From positions 1-37,100 of the forward strand of contig NZ_LIRE01000662.1 in NCBI RefSeq assembly GCF_001402795.1: 37,100 nt of DNA. Direction: 5' to 3'. The DNA is from Pseudanabaena sp. 'Roaring Creek'. GTDB taxonomy: Bacteria; Cyanobacteriota; Cyanobacteriia; Pseudanabaenales; Pseudanabaenaceae. The notes under the pieces were generated by a model. That model saw only the letters and a list, made by a program, of their open reading frames with translations. It did not search any database and was not told the DNA's origin. Positions 1 to 7,688 of the stretch are shown here, in pieces (within the stretch, counting starts at the first letter, position 1; each line of letters starts with the position of its first letter). The position numbers and the translations under genes were made by a program.

Positions 1-117
1 TATAGCAGTAGCCAGTTATGTTAGGACAAAAACAAAACCCAGAAGAGTGTTGCGGCGCGAAGCGCCGCAACACTCTTCTGGATTTTATGTCTTAACTTAT
101 ATGGCTATAGCTATAGA
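1..117. repeat. palindromic element with ~35-bp imperfect terminal inverted repeats
   Basis: The centre is a perfect 20-bp stem (39-58 paired with 62-81) with a GAA triloop. The outer flanks (1-40 and the reverse complement of 82-117) resemble each other: both start TATAGC and contain a TTAGGACA/TTAAGACA block. The layout is that of a MITE-like element. Related flanks occur near 4490-4560 and 17510-17615. No coding capacity is seen. Confidence 0.75.
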
Positions 118-128
118 AGACAAAAGAC

Positions 129-186
129 AAACCCTGTAAGGTTTGGAGATTCCCAAAATAGTAATGCCATTTTGGGAATTCGTATA
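129..186. repeat. half copy of the two-hairpin ATACCAATTC element
   Basis: A short stem (AAACCCTGTAAGGTTT, 129-144) is followed by a hairpin whose arms ATTCCCAAAAT and ATTTTGGGAAT flank TAGTAATGCC. The order matches the right-hand part of the fuller elements at 22957-23061 and 30669-30772, so this is probably a decayed or partial copy. Confidence 0.55.
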
Positions 187-199
187 ACTGGATTATTTC

Positions 200-285
200 T
201 AAGTATTTAAGTGCAATTAAATATAAAATCCCAAAAGCTGTAGCGAACGCTGCGCATGTGCTACAGCTTTTGACTCTAGGTAAAT
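200..285. repeat. palindromic intergenic repeat
   Basis: A 12-bp perfect stem (233-244 with 260-271) surrounds GAACGCTGCGCATGT. The left flank AATTAAATATAAAATCCC is shared with the repeats at 2994-3095 and, inverted, 34916-35016, so it belongs to that sub-family. It lies downstream of the anti-sigma gene and could end that transcript. Confidence 0.6.
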
Positions 286-332
286 CGAACTTATTGTCTT
301 TTCCGCAAAGGTACAATTACAAACCTTTGCTT

Positions 333-821
333 TTATTTGGAACTCTTCGACTTAGGCAAAGGGACGAGCGGATCTTCCATTGCAATAATAATGGGTTCTT
401 CTTTTACCTGCGCAGGAGTCTTGATACTGTTTGCCACTGGACTAAATTGAGGATTAGAGTTTAAGGTAAACATCGAGCCAAATACACCGACTATTGCCGC
501 AACCGATATACCAATACCAGCTAACTTCCATTTGCGGCGTTGCGATCGCTTGTCAATTTCAGAAAAGACGCGATTAATCATTACATCTGTTTCTTTTTTC
601 ACAGATGAATGGGCGGCAACGGGGACAGGTAAATCAATTAGCAATTGTCGCAGCTTTAATTGTTGCTGATAAAGACGACGAAAATCAACATCCTCAGCCA
701 GCCATTGTTCGACTAACTGCTCTTCCGCTTCAGTTACTTCACCATCTATATATGCACTTAGTAACTCAAAGCGCTCCTCGGGAATAATCATAGAACTATT
801 AAAAATTTGGTTAGCACTCAT
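333..821 (-). CDS. membrane anti-sigma factor, partner of the SigG-type sigma factor
   Basis: The 162-residue protein has the layout of an anti-sigma factor. An N-terminal helical segment (about residues 14-60, LLSAYIDGEVTEAEEQLVEQ) resembles the sigma-binding domain of RsiW/anti-sigma families, but I see no HxxxCxxC zinc motif. A basic stretch (KRSQRRKWK) then leads into one transmembrane helix near residues 100-120, followed by a short proline- and lysine-rich tail. It lies 19 bp downstream of the sigma gene on the same strand, the usual operon layout. The inferred role is to hold the sigma factor at the membrane until a signal releases it. In Synechocystis, sigG is likewise followed by an anti-sigma gene (recalled family knowledge). 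The start is an ATG preceded by GAGGGGTG. Confidence 0.8.
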   Translation of the reverse strand: MSANQIFNSSMIIPEERFELLSAYIDGEVTEAEEQLVEQWLAEDVDFRRLYQQQLKLRQLLIDLPVPVAAHSSVKKETDVMINRVFSEIDKRSQRRKWKLAGIGISVAAIVGVFGSMFTLNSNPQFSPVANSIKTPAQVKEEPIIIAMEDPLVPLPKSKSSK

Positions 822-840
822 AACTTCAATACACCCCTCG

Positions 841-1500
841 TTACATATTAGACAGATAGGGTTGTAATTGCGCCTGTAATTTCAATCTTGCTCTAGCAAT
901 GCGTGATTTTACTGTACCAAGCGATACACCAGTTATTTCTGAAATTTCTTCATAGGATAAACCTTGGATTTCCCTGAGAACAATAGTTTCACGGAAGCTA
1001 GAAGGTAGATCTTGTATGGCTCGACGCAGTTCTTCATAAAACTCCTGCGTAGACATATTTTCAATGGGACTGGGGGCGGCACTGGGCAAGTCCCAGCTCA
1101 TTTCATCTCCATCACCAGACATAAATGGTGCATCAAGCGAAACCGAACCGCCAACCCGTTTGCGTTTGCGTAATTCGTCATAAAACAAATTAGTGGCAAT
1201 CCGACTGAGCCAACCACGAAATTTTTCTGGCTCTTGCAAACGCTTGATATTTCGATAAACGCGTAACCAAACTTCTTGAGCGAGATCGGCGCGATCTTGC
1301 CAGTCGGGAGCGAGCTTATACAAAACCTGATCGACGTAGGATTGATTACGCCGCATAAGTTCTGCAAACGCAGACCGATTAGTTTGCGCTTCTGTTTGGC
1401 ACATTTGCACCAATTCAACGATGGGGAGCTTATCAACGGACACGGGGTTGGAGGGTGCGTACACTCCGATGCTGTTTGACCAAGATAGGCTGTAGCTCAT
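841..1500 (-). CDS. sigG: ECF (group 3) RNA polymerase sigma factor, SigG type
   Basis: This is an extracytoplasmic-function sigma factor of about 219 residues, which directs RNA polymerase to stress promoters. Region 2 is visible as DWQDRADLAQEVWLRVYRNI followed by FRGWLSRIATNLFYDELRKR. Region 4 is a helix-turn-helix, FRETIVLREIQGLSYEEISE then ITGVSLGTVKSRIARARLKL. There is no region 3, as expected for ECF factors. The linker SLDAPFMSGDGDEMSWDLPS and overall length suit cyanobacterial SigG. The ATG at 1500 is chosen; a TTG one codon upstream (1503) sits at better spacing from AGGAG and may be the real start. It probably forms an operon with the anti-sigma gene, with its promoter in the gap before the next, divergent gene. 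Confidence 0.88.
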   Translation of the reverse strand: MSYSLSWSNSIGVYAPSNPVSVDKLPIVELVQMCQTEAQTNRSAFAELMRRNQSYVDQVLYKLAPDWQDRADLAQEVWLRVYRNIKRLQEPEKFRGWLSRIATNLFYDELRKRKRVGGSVSLDAPFMSGDGDEMSWDLPSAAPSPIENMSTQEFYEELRRAIQDLPSSFRETIVLREIQGLSYEEISEITGVSLGTVKSRIARARLKLQAQLQPYLSNM

Positions 1501-1788
1501 CAATTACTCGCTCCTACTGGACTTAAATCTACACTAGACTGCAATTGTCTGTGTCTTCTGTATTCAAGTGTTAGGACGAAGAATGAGAAAGTTTGTTCCT
1601 ATCAAAATAGAGCTTTGCTCGATATATAGCTTAAGCTTGCTAAGGCAAAGTTTTTAGATTTTAACTAAATTAGCTGAATATCGATACTAAAGATATTTCA
1701 AGAGGGATAATAGCAGTTAGTTTGTGTATTTTTGCTAATTCATAGATTTCCTTAGATTTTCGATCTGTTTTTTTACTTAAAGTTACTT

Positions 1789-1950
1789 ATGCAGCGATCG
1801 CAGTGGATATCAGTTTTTACGGGCATTGTCGCCGTAATTTTGGGCTTAGGGTACTTGATTCTGGTACAGGTACTAGATTGGCGTGGTGGCGAGATGTTGC
1901 CCGCTCCTGTCGATTTGTCTTCAGCTATTCAGGAGTTTTGGCAATCATAA
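1789..1950 (+). CDS. 53-residue single-pass membrane peptide
   Basis: This short frame starts ATG CAG CGA TCG and ends TAA at 1948-1950. It begins MQRSQWISVFTGIVAVILGL, giving one clear transmembrane helix (about residues 6-28), followed by VLDWRGGEMLPAP and an acidic tail. The hydrophobic helix and near-immediate start after a non-coding AT-rich leader support a real gene; the longer overlapping frame at 1803-2000 reads as noise. I recall similar small membrane proteins (helix, then LLDWRGEMLPAP) in other cyanobacteria, but function is unknown. It ends 46 bp before the Rrf2-type regulator and may be co-transcribed with it. Confidence 0.7.
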   Translation: MQRSQWISVFTGIVAVILGLGYLILVQVLDWRGGEMLPAPVDLSSAIQEFWQS

Positions 1951-1996
1951 GCAGAGAATACTCTTTGCACCTTCTCTGTTTGCAGGTTGAGAATCG

Positions 1997-2440
1997 ATGA
2001 AACTAACCAGAAAAGGTCATTACAGTGTGAAGGCGATGCTCGATCTGGTGGTTTGGGCAAAACGCAAGCCAGCTTCAGTTCGCGAAATTAGCGATCGCCA
2101 ATCTATTCCTGCGCCATATTTAGAAAAAATCCTGATAGCCTTACGGCAAGCTGATTTAGTCGAATCCGTACGGGGTGTTCAAGGCGGTTATAGATTAAAG
2201 CGATCGCCTAAAAATATTTCCCTAGGCGAAATTTTAACCGCCGTAGGCGAAGATACTTATCCCTTGCCTAGGCTAAAGCCACAGGAAAAACTTGCTGCCG
2301 ATTGGGTGACCTTTGCACTTTGGCAACGACTGGATCGCAAGCTAAAGGATGCTCTCTATAGCATTTGTTTAGAAGACCTGTATTACGATGCTCGCAGTTG
2401 GCAGGCATCGCAAGGACAAAGTGCGGGATTTATCATTTAA
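1997..2440 (+). CDS. Rrf2-family transcriptional regulator
   Basis: The 147-residue protein has the Rrf2 winged-helix fold. It begins KLTRKGHYSVKAMLDLV, has the recognition region AREIS-like 'VREISDRQSIPAPYLEKIL', then 'ADLVESVRGVQGGYRLKRSP' and the dimer helix start 'ISLGEILTAVGED'. IscR and NsrR hold an Fe-S cluster with three cysteines in the C-terminal half. Only one cysteine (SICLEDL) is visible here, so a classical three-Cys cluster is unlikely within one chain. It resembles the cyanobacterial Slr0846 group, linked to photosystem gene control (recalled). It probably acts as a DNA-binding dimer in the cytoplasm. The ATG follows a short leader with a weak ribosome site (TTGAGAATCG). Confidence 0.85.
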   Translation: MKLTRKGHYSVKAMLDLVVWAKRKPASVREISDRQSIPAPYLEKILIALRQADLVESVRGVQGGYRLKRSPKNISLGEILTAVGEDTYPLPRLKPQEKLAADWVTFALWQRLDRKLKDALYSICLEDLYYDARSWQASQGQSAGFII

Positions 2441-2501
2441 GTATAGCTGCGTCCCGTAGGGGCGCAACTTTACGGGTTTTGGTTTGTAAATAATTTGAAA
2501 C

Positions 2502-2591
2502 GGGCTTTGAGGAAGGGTTTGCTAAGCAAACCCTTCCTCAAAGCCCAAAAGTAAAAGCCTTGCTACGCAAGGCTTTTACTTTTGGGCTTTG
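2502..2591. terminator. two overlapping long hairpins, probable bidirectional terminator and repeat
   Basis: Arm 2502-2523 pairs perfectly with 2525-2546. Arm 2539-2563 pairs perfectly with 2567-2591 around a TAC triloop. The two stems share bases 2539-2546, so only one can be fully formed at a time. The block lies between the converging ends of the Rrf2 gene (2440) and the STAS gene (2621), where transcription from both sides must stop. The apex TTGC-TAC-GCAA matches the hairpin family found through the window. Confidence 0.7.
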
Positions 2592-2620
2592 AAATTTTGC
2601 CAGCTTAACCCAAACTGACG

Positions 2621-2944
2621 TTAACTTAAGGTGGCGTTAAATTCGTCAATGGTTGTATAGATTTTGAAAATCTTAGTCATACTTGTGAGTTCAAAAAGCA
2701 TCTGCACTTGATCGTTAGCACCGCAAATGACCATATCCCCATTACTGTTACGAATTGATTTTAACGCGGAAACCAATGCCCCCAGACCCGAACTATCCAT
2801 AAAAGTGATTTCATGAAGATCGACTAATAAGTATTGAGGTGGAGTTGGAGCCGAGGCGATATCGTTGACTTGTCGTCGAAAATCAGCCGCCGTTGTGACA
2901 TCAAGTCTTCCTGAAGGCTGCATAATTTTTACTTGATTGCTCAT
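2621..2944 (-). CDS. STAS-domain anti-sigma factor antagonist (SpoIIAA/RsbV type)
   Basis: The 107-residue protein is a stand-alone STAS domain. It has the opening strand MQPSGRLDVTTAADFRRQV, a core YLLVDLHEITFMDSSGLGAL, and a C-terminal IYTTIDEFNATLS. The serine in MDSSGLGAL is at the conserved phosphorylation site used by SpoIIAA and RsbV. In that switch a kinase phosphorylates the serine and a PP2C phosphatase reverses it, so the dephosphorylated form binds an anti-sigma factor or other target. No kinase or phosphatase gene is adjacent, so the partner is encoded elsewhere. The gene runs convergently with the Rrf2 gene and divergently from mrp. The ATG is clear; its upstream region holds a 16-bp palindrome (3112-3127) and a dispersed repeat. 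Confidence 0.88.
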   Translation of the reverse strand: MSNQVKIMQPSGRLDVTTAADFRRQVNDIASAPTPPQYLLVDLHEITFMDSSGLGALVSALKSIRNSNGDMVICGANDQVQMLFELTSMTKIFKIYTTIDEFNATLS

Positions 2945-2993
2945 AGTGTTTTTGATCTTAAAGAGCTACTGATTTTGGTAATTGCAGGGGTAT

Positions 2994-3095
2994 AAGTAAG
3001 TGGGCTTAATTAAATATAAAACCCTAAAACCTGCGGTGCACCCGCAGCATGCGCCGCAGGTTTTATATCTGGATTTTAATTCTGCTGAGGTACTT
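2994..3095. repeat. dispersed palindromic repeat, copy 1 (inverted partner at 34916-35016)
   Basis: The copy holds a CCTAAAACCTGCGG / CCGCAGGTTTT stem around TGCACCCGCAGCATGCG. Its flanks AATTAAATATAAAACCC and GGATTTTAATTCTGCTGAGG match the reverse complement of the block at 34916-35016 over about 100 bp, with differences mainly in the loop. Confidence 0.8.
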
Positions 3096-3111
3096 AGAGT
3101 AATAATTTAAC

Positions 3112-3127
3112 AACATCCTAGGATGTT
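3112..3127. promoter_or_regulatory. 16-bp perfect palindrome, possible operator
   Basis: AACATCCTAGGATGTT reads the same on both strands. It sits in the divergent region between the STAS gene (start 2944) and mrp (start 3336). Size and place suit a dimeric regulator site, but no regulator is known to me for this sequence and chance or a repeat remnant is possible. Confidence 0.3.
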
Positions 3128-3335
3128 TCCCCATAAGCATAAGTCTTTATCGATTATTTTGGCTCTTATTTAGGTTTTAATGAAATCTTGGCAAGGCAAT
3201 AGCATCTTGTGATGATAACAAATCTAAAAATGCAGTAAAAGTCATACTAGCCAATGTTTTGACTGCATTTTGTCATCCTCACAACTCTATAAAATCCTGT
3301 AAGTAAAATTTTTTATTTTTTAATCTCTAAAACCT

Positions 3336-4424
3336 ATGACCGATCTACTTGATATTCAGGCGATCCAACGAGCGCTAACCCCCATTGTCGATCCCGATCG
3401 CCAAAAAAGTATTATCGATCTGAATATGGTGCGCGATATTGCGATTAAGTCCAATGGGGTAGTTAGTTTCACCCTATTGTTGAGCGATCCCAACAGCCCC
3501 AAACGCGATCCTTTGATTCAAGCATGTAAGACAGCGATTAAGGCGATCGCTTCCGTTACCGATGTCTGGGTAAAAGTAATCGCGAATAGTCCTGCGATCG
3601 CTACCCCAGCCGCCCCAACCAATACTTTGCAGGGTATTGAAGGAGTCAAGTATGTTCTGGCAATTTCCAGCGGGAAAGGGGGGGTCGGTAAAACCTCGGT
3701 AGCGGTTAATGTGGCGGTCGCCCTAGCTGATATGGGTGCCAAGGTGGGCATTCTTGACGCAGATATCTACGGTCCAAATGTCCCCGTAATGTTGGGGATG
3801 GAAGCAGCACAGGTCAAGGTAATTAAGGCGGAAAATGGCGCGGATGTGGTGGAGCCAGCCTTTAACTATGGTGTAAAAATGATTTCGATGGCATTTTTAA
3901 TCGCTAAGGATCAGCCCGTAGTTTGGCGCGGTCCGATGCTTAATGGGGTGATTCGGCAGTTTCTCTATCAAGCTAACTGGGGCGAACTAGATTATTTAAT
4001 TGTGGATATGCCTCCTGGAACTGGGGATGCACAGTTAACGCTTACTCAATCTGTTCCCCTTGCAGGAGCCGTCATCGTGACTACTCCCCAGACTGTATCC
4101 CTTTTGGATTCTCGTAAGGGTTTGAAGATGTTTCAAAATATGGGTATTCCTGTCTTAGGGATTGTCGAGAATATGAGCTATTTCATTCCCCCCGATATGC
4201 CCGACAAACAGTACGATATTTTTGGCTCTGGCGGTGGCAAGAAGGCTTCCGATGAGCTGGGTGTAGATCTGCTCGGTTGTGTCCCCCTAGAAATTAGTCT
4301 GCGTGAAGGTGGCGATCGCGGTGTGCCTATTGTCTTAGGTCATCCAGAGTCGGCATCAGCGAAAGCTTTAAGGGAGATTGCTAAGGCGATCGCCGCTAAA
4401 ATCCAAGATAATCACTCTCTTTAG
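3336..4424 (+). CDS. mrp: Mrp/ApbC-type P-loop ATPase (Fe-S cluster carrier family)
   Basis: The 362-residue protein has an N-terminal MIP18/DUF59 domain (residues 1-90) joined to a deviant Walker A P-loop ATPase. The Walker A is GKGGVGKT at residues 113-120. ILDADIYGPNVPVMLG, the switch DMPPGTGDAQLTLTQ and VENMSYF follow in Mrp order. Family members load or carry Fe-S clusters to apo-proteins and are usually dimers in the cytoplasm. In many ApbC/Nbp35 proteins a CxxC pair follows the VENMSYF segment. Here it reads FIPPDMPDKQYDIFGSGGG with no cysteine, which is also my recollection for cyanobacterial Mrp proteins. Cluster transfer is therefore the family call, not proven for this protein. It seems to be a single-gene unit. 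Confidence 0.88.
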   Translation: MTDLLDIQAIQRALTPIVDPDRQKSIIDLNMVRDIAIKSNGVVSFTLLLSDPNSPKRDPLIQACKTAIKAIASVTDVWVKVIANSPAIATPAAPTNTLQGIEGVKYVLAISSGKGGVGKTSVAVNVAVALADMGAKVGILDADIYGPNVPVMLGMEAAQVKVIKAENGADVVEPAFNYGVKMISMAFLIAKDQPVVWRGPMLNGVIRQFLYQANWGELDYLIVDMPPGTGDAQLTLTQSVPLAGAVIVTTPQTVSLLDSRKGLKMFQNMGIPVLGIVENMSYFIPPDMPDKQYDIFGSGGGKKASDELGVDLLGCVPLEISLREGGDRGVPIVLGHPESASAKALREIAKAIAAKIQDNHSL

Positions 4425-4444
4425 GGATAAAATGCTCCTTTTTT

Positions 4445-4580
4445 GCATATAGGGGATATAGACAGAAATTTGACTTTCAGTCTATGTCGCTTATGTCCAT
4501 GCTATGGCTACAGTCACTTAATCTTGGGACAAATCAAAACCCAAGAATTGATTTGTCCCATCACATTTGGCGACACAGGG
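4445..4580. repeat. remnant repeats before the gene at 4661
   Basis: 4455-4482 holds a small hairpin (AGACAGAAATTTGACTTTCA then GTCT). It is also found inside the 235-bp direct repeats at 7420-7654 and 11002-11236. Next comes GGCTACAGTCACTTAATCTT and a TGGGACAAATCAAAACCCAA block, related to the flanks of the elements at 1-117 and 17510-17615. The open frame across this stretch has no gene-like features. Confidence 0.6.
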
Positions 4581-4660
4581 GACACTCGTTCAAACAATAT
4601 TTTTAGTAGAGTATTAAAACTATTTTTAGTACGAGTCCCTATTTCATTAGGATTAATTGC

Positions 4661-5068
4661 ATGAGTACGAGCTTTTGGAAAGTTCCTGCTTGGGAAGTTC
4701 CTATTGATAAGGCAGTTCGGGTTGATTTGTTCAGGCTAGACGGGCAAACTATTATTCCTGAAGACGGCTGGACTGAGTCTTTCTGTAATGATGTTCGAGA
4801 CCGTCGATCGTTTGATGGTAAAGAGGCACAAAATATCGTCCGATTATTTAAAGGTCTCTCTTTAGGCGAATCGGCAAGATGTCACATGCCACCTTGGGGA
4901 TTGGCATTTTACGATCGGGAAGGGCTTTTATTTACAACTACGCTTTGCTTTGAATGTTCTAACGCATACGTTTACAGTGAGTTCGGGCGCAATTTGCGTG
5001 CGTTCGATGTAACTGAGTTTCACGCGCGGGAGTTATTTGCTATCCTTCAGCGCGAATTGCCTCTCTAA
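4661..5068 (+). CDS. conserved-looking hypothetical protein, 135 residues
   Basis: I do not recognise the family. The protein is soluble, with no signal peptide or membrane helix. Notable parts are an N-terminal tryptophan-rich stretch (SFWKVPAWEVPIDKAVRVDL), a segment RCHMPPWGLAFYD, and LCFECSNAYVY with a CxxC pair. With the upstream RCH cysteine and histidine this pair could bind metal, but that is inference. The C-terminus FDVTEFHARELFAILQREL looks helical. The ATG at 4661 follows TAGGATTAATTGC, an acceptable ribosome site. It stands alone between repeat clusters, with normal codon use and clear reading-frame integrity. Confidence 0.65.
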   Translation: MSTSFWKVPAWEVPIDKAVRVDLFRLDGQTIIPEDGWTESFCNDVRDRRSFDGKEAQNIVRLFKGLSLGESARCHMPPWGLAFYDREGLLFTTTLCFECSNAYVYSEFGRNLRAFDVTEFHARELFAILQRELPL

Positions 5069-5108
5069 TTAAGCGATCGCCTATTTTGCACTTTACAGCG
5101 CTTTGCGC

Positions 5109-5200
5109 TCAAACCTAAACTAAGGGAATTTTTAAAAGCCCTGCTTCGCAACGCTTTCAAAAATTCCCTTGTGGTTCGTTTGATCGATAATTGCTGTAAT
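5109..5200. repeat. decayed copy of the long palindrome at 17664-17770
   Basis: Arms 5122-5133 and 5159-5170 (AAGGGAATTTTT and its complement) flank an apex containing CTGCTTCGCAACGC. The right shoulder GTGGTTCGTTTGATCG then ATAATTGCTGTA is nearly identical to the right arm of the palindrome at 17664-17770. The left shoulder is lost, so this is a one-sided relic. It lies just after the gene ending at 5068. Confidence 0.7.
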
Positions 5201-5330
5201 ATTACGAAAATTTACTATGAAGCGGATTATTCTTGCTAAAGATTTTCCTCTATGGTAATCAGTTAAGTGATGTGCGACTTCACCATGCACCTTTAATTCT
5301 TATTCATTGGATCGCATCTATTCTTTTGAT

Positions 5331-5476
5331 GATATGGCAATCCTAAATGGTTTGTAGAAGCGTCAGCGCTTCCACAAACCCAATAATCTACAAAAGATTT
5401 AGGACTGCGATATGACAAACATGAAATAGAGTTGCAGTGCTTTGCACCGCAACTCTATTTCATGTTTGTCATATCG
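5331..5476. repeat. two adjoining palindromic elements
   Basis: The first element (5331-5414) has ends GATATGGCAATCCTAAAT and its imperfect inverse, with an inner hairpin AGCG-TCA-GCGCT. The second (5409-5475) is a long palindrome: GATATGACAAACATGAAATA then GAGTTGC pairs with its inverse downstream, around AGTGCTTTGCACC. They share the GATATG motif. They fill the gap downstream of the FecR-domain gene and may terminate it. Confidence 0.7.
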
Positions 5477-5509
5477 TAAATATGCTATGACTATAAAATT
5501 TAAATGTAA

Positions 5510-6535
5510 TTAAAACGGTAAACTTGGGATCGGAATACTGGGAATATTTGGTGTTGGGATGTTGGGAAGTGAAATCGGGAAATTTGCGCCAGGGAATAAA
5601 CCATTAAAAACATCTCGCACCTTATCAATCCCAGGGATTTGATTGGTAAAGCCCTTAAACAACTCGCTTTGGAGTAGTTGAACGAATTCATTTTCAGTTA
5701 ACTTTTGGATTATCCCTAAAGCTCCGATCGGATCGACCTCGACCTTTTCACCAGCTTTTAAAACAATCTCAGATAGCTGAGTACCAGCATTTAGATTCGG
5801 ATCGACTTTGAGTATGGGTTTGTCATTGAGCAACTGCCCGTTTAGAGGATCGAGCGGCTGACTGTCTTGAGGATTGGTTTGGGGGAGAATTGGTCTGTTA
5901 CCGTTATTGCCAGAGGGAGCCGTTGGTGGTGCCGAAAACTGCTTAACTTTAGGAGTTACCGAAGTTCCGCTATCCGTCTCAGTTGATGCAGAATTGATCG
6001 AAGGTTTTGGATTTGTGGGTTTTGGATTTGTAGGTTTTGTGGTTGGTTTCGTTTCTGGCTCAACTTCAGGATTAGCGCTACGCTTAACGACAACTTCTCC
6101 CTCTAATACTTTGACCATCTGGTTTCCTGATGTATCGACGGTCAATAAATAAGTCGTACCGCGCACTCCCGTTGTAATCGATGAGGAACAAGCATTCACC
6201 GCCCCATTAATTAAAATCGTCCCCTGTCGCAGGCGAGCACATTGACCGATGGTTAGTACCGAATTCGCGGACAGACGCGCCACAGCCCCAGAATTAAACT
6301 TGAGTGCTGTGCGAGAATCGCCCGTGCGTACTTGTTGCTGCTGGTTGGCTATATCATTGACCGATGCACGTCTATTTTGAATAAACACTTGATTGCCATC
6401 AAGGATTTCCTGCACGGTTGCTTGGACGCTTTGAGCGGATACTGGTGCAAGTTGCGGAGTAGCTAAAGCAAATATGCATAAACCTGTAAAGAAAAGAGCA
6501 AGTCGCTTTTGAAGAGGTAGCCTAAAAATTTTCAT
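5510..6535 (-). CDS. secreted FecR-domain protein
   Basis: The protein opens with a Sec signal peptide (basic KIFRLPLQKR, then a hydrophobic core, then a cleavage site near PVSA-QS). A FecR domain follows: VQEILDGNQVFI, then VRTGDSRTALKFNSGAVARL, 'GTILINGAV', and ITTGVRGTTYLLTVD...VLEGEVVV. A low-complexity linker (KPTTKPTNPKPTNPKP) and an acidic/hydrophobic C-terminal part end in short proline repeats, NIPTPNIPSIPIPSLPF. In FecR proper this fold senses a TonB receptor, but stand-alone cyanobacterial FecR proteins are often just exported. No sigma or receptor gene is next to it. The ATG at 6535 is preferred because it starts a standard signal peptide; an upstream ATG at 6568 adds 11 residues. 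The protein on the plus strand at 12400-13338 also ends in IP-rich LPF. Confidence 0.8.
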   Translation of the reverse strand: MKIFRLPLQKRLALFFTGLCIFALATPQLAPVSAQSVQATVQEILDGNQVFIQNRRASVNDIANQQQQVRTGDSRTALKFNSGAVARLSANSVLTIGQCARLRQGTILINGAVNACSSSITTGVRGTTYLLTVDTSGNQMVKVLEGEVVVKRSANPEVEPETKPTTKPTNPKPTNPKPSINSASTETDSGTSVTPKVKQFSAPPTAPSGNNGNRPILPQTNPQDSQPLDPLNGQLLNDKPILKVDPNLNAGTQLSEIVLKAGEKVEVDPIGALGIIQKLTENEFVQLLQSELFKGFTNQIPGIDKVRDVFNGLFPGANFPISLPNIPTPNIPSIPIPSLPF

Positions 6536-6665
6536 AGAAAATTTTTGAAAAAGATTCCATATATACATATGTGATTGTTCTCTCTAATTTCGCTTGAGAC
6601 AGGGTTTAATGAATTGGAGGGTGCGTCCCAATTTCTCGATCGCTAATCGCAAAGACATTGACATT

Positions 6666-7457
6666 ATGCAAAAGGTTTCATTGACATCCATGCCGATCGC
6701 CAATAATGTAGCGATCGCTATGCAGCAAATTAGTTACCAAACTAAATTTCGCACACTTTTGACAGGTATTTCCGTAGCGATCGCACAGGGTAACAAAACC
6801 GCATTAATTGGGGCAACGGGATCGGGGAAAACCACATTTTTACGCTTGCTCAATCGTTTAATCGATCCATCGGTGGGGATGATTTTGTTAAACGGCAAAA
6901 ATATTCAAGAACTTCCCATTCAAACCCTGCGACGACTGGTTGTGCTTGTGCCGCAGGAGCCGAGCTTATTAGGGATGACGGTTCAGGAAGCGATCGCCTA
7001 TCCTTTGCAATTGCAAAATTTTACTCCGAGCGCAATTGAAGCGCGATCGCAAAAATGGATTGATAAACTGCAAATCGATCGCAAGTTGCTCAATCGCTCA
7101 GAGCTAGAGTTATCCCTCGGGCAAAGGCAATGGATCGCGATCGCCAGAGCTTTAATTATGGAGCCAGAGGTCATCTTGCTGGACGAGCCAACTTCTGCCT
7201 TAGATCGAGGTTTATCCCATTTGCTATTAGATACCTTAACCGAGCTAACTCAATTACCTCAACCTGTAACCGTAGTGATGATTAATCATCAACTTGATCT
7301 AGTGCAAACATGGTGCGATCGGCTTATTTGTCTGCATAAGGGAGAATTAGTGCAGGATGCTGAGGCGAGTCTAGTTAATTGGCAAGAGATTGATGATTTA
7401 TTAAGACGAGATACAAGTTCAGGTCAAGATGGTGAATCATCGGATGACTGGACTTAA
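6666..7457 (+). CDS. ABC transporter ATP-binding protein
   Basis: This is a compact nucleotide-binding subunit of about 263 residues. Visible motifs are Walker A GATGSGKTT, Q-loop VLVPQEPSLLG, an altered signature LSLGQRQWIAIARAL (LSLGQ in place of LSGGQ), Walker B VILLDEPTSALD and the switch histidine in INHQ. The Q-loop region (PSLLGMTVQEAIAYPLQ) recalls the FetA/STAR1-like group, in which the permease is a separate gene. No permease is adjacent, so the substrate is unknown. The ATG at 6666 is chosen by homology-like start of the domain; ATG at 6609 or TTG at 6594 would lengthen it. The last 12 codons (to 7457) are part of a 235-bp repeat copied at 11002-11236, and cassette 1 begins 197 bp after the stop. 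Confidence 0.85.
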   Translation: MQKVSLTSMPIANNVAIAMQQISYQTKFRTLLTGISVAIAQGNKTALIGATGSGKTTFLRLLNRLIDPSVGMILLNGKNIQELPIQTLRRLVVLVPQEPSLLGMTVQEAIAYPLQLQNFTPSAIEARSQKWIDKLQIDRKLLNRSELELSLGQRQWIAIARALIMEPEVILLDEPTSALDRGLSHLLLDTLTELTQLPQPVTVVMINHQLDLVQTWCDRLICLHKGELVQDAEASLVNWQEIDDLLRRDTSSGQDGESSDDWT

Positions 7458-7654
7458 TGCGTCAGGATCATTTAGTGGGGCTAACACGCCATTTTGGTAG
7501 TTATTCAGAAAGTTTCTTCATAACATAACGTATGGGGTATTTAGGCAGAAAGTTTCCGTATAACGTGACATATAGGGTGATTAGGCGGAAGTTTGACTTT
7601 CGGGCTAAATCGCCTATAGTCAGATTAGACAGAAAGTTTCTGTCTAATACATAG
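7420..7654 (+). repeat. 235-bp direct repeat, copy A (includes the 3' end of the ABC ATPase gene)
   Basis: It starts at CAGGTCAAGATGGTG in the ABC gene and ends CTAATACATAG. It is roughly 85 percent identical by eye to copy B at 11002-11236. Both encode a C-terminus GQD...DDWT with stop, and both share the same series of GCAGAAAGTTT / CATATAGGGTGATTAG blocks. Copy A ends exactly at the G that precedes the TT opening cassette 1. Confidence 0.88.
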
Positions 7655-7688
7655 TTATGTCGCAACAAAAACGAAGCAGCAATGATTT

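Noticed and set aside
1803-2000. Open frame of 65 codons
   Set aside because: It overlaps the better 53-residue membrane peptide in another frame and shows no gene-like features.
4443-4664. Open frame of 73 codons
   Set aside because: It runs through repeat remnants, has no ribosome site and no protein-like pattern.
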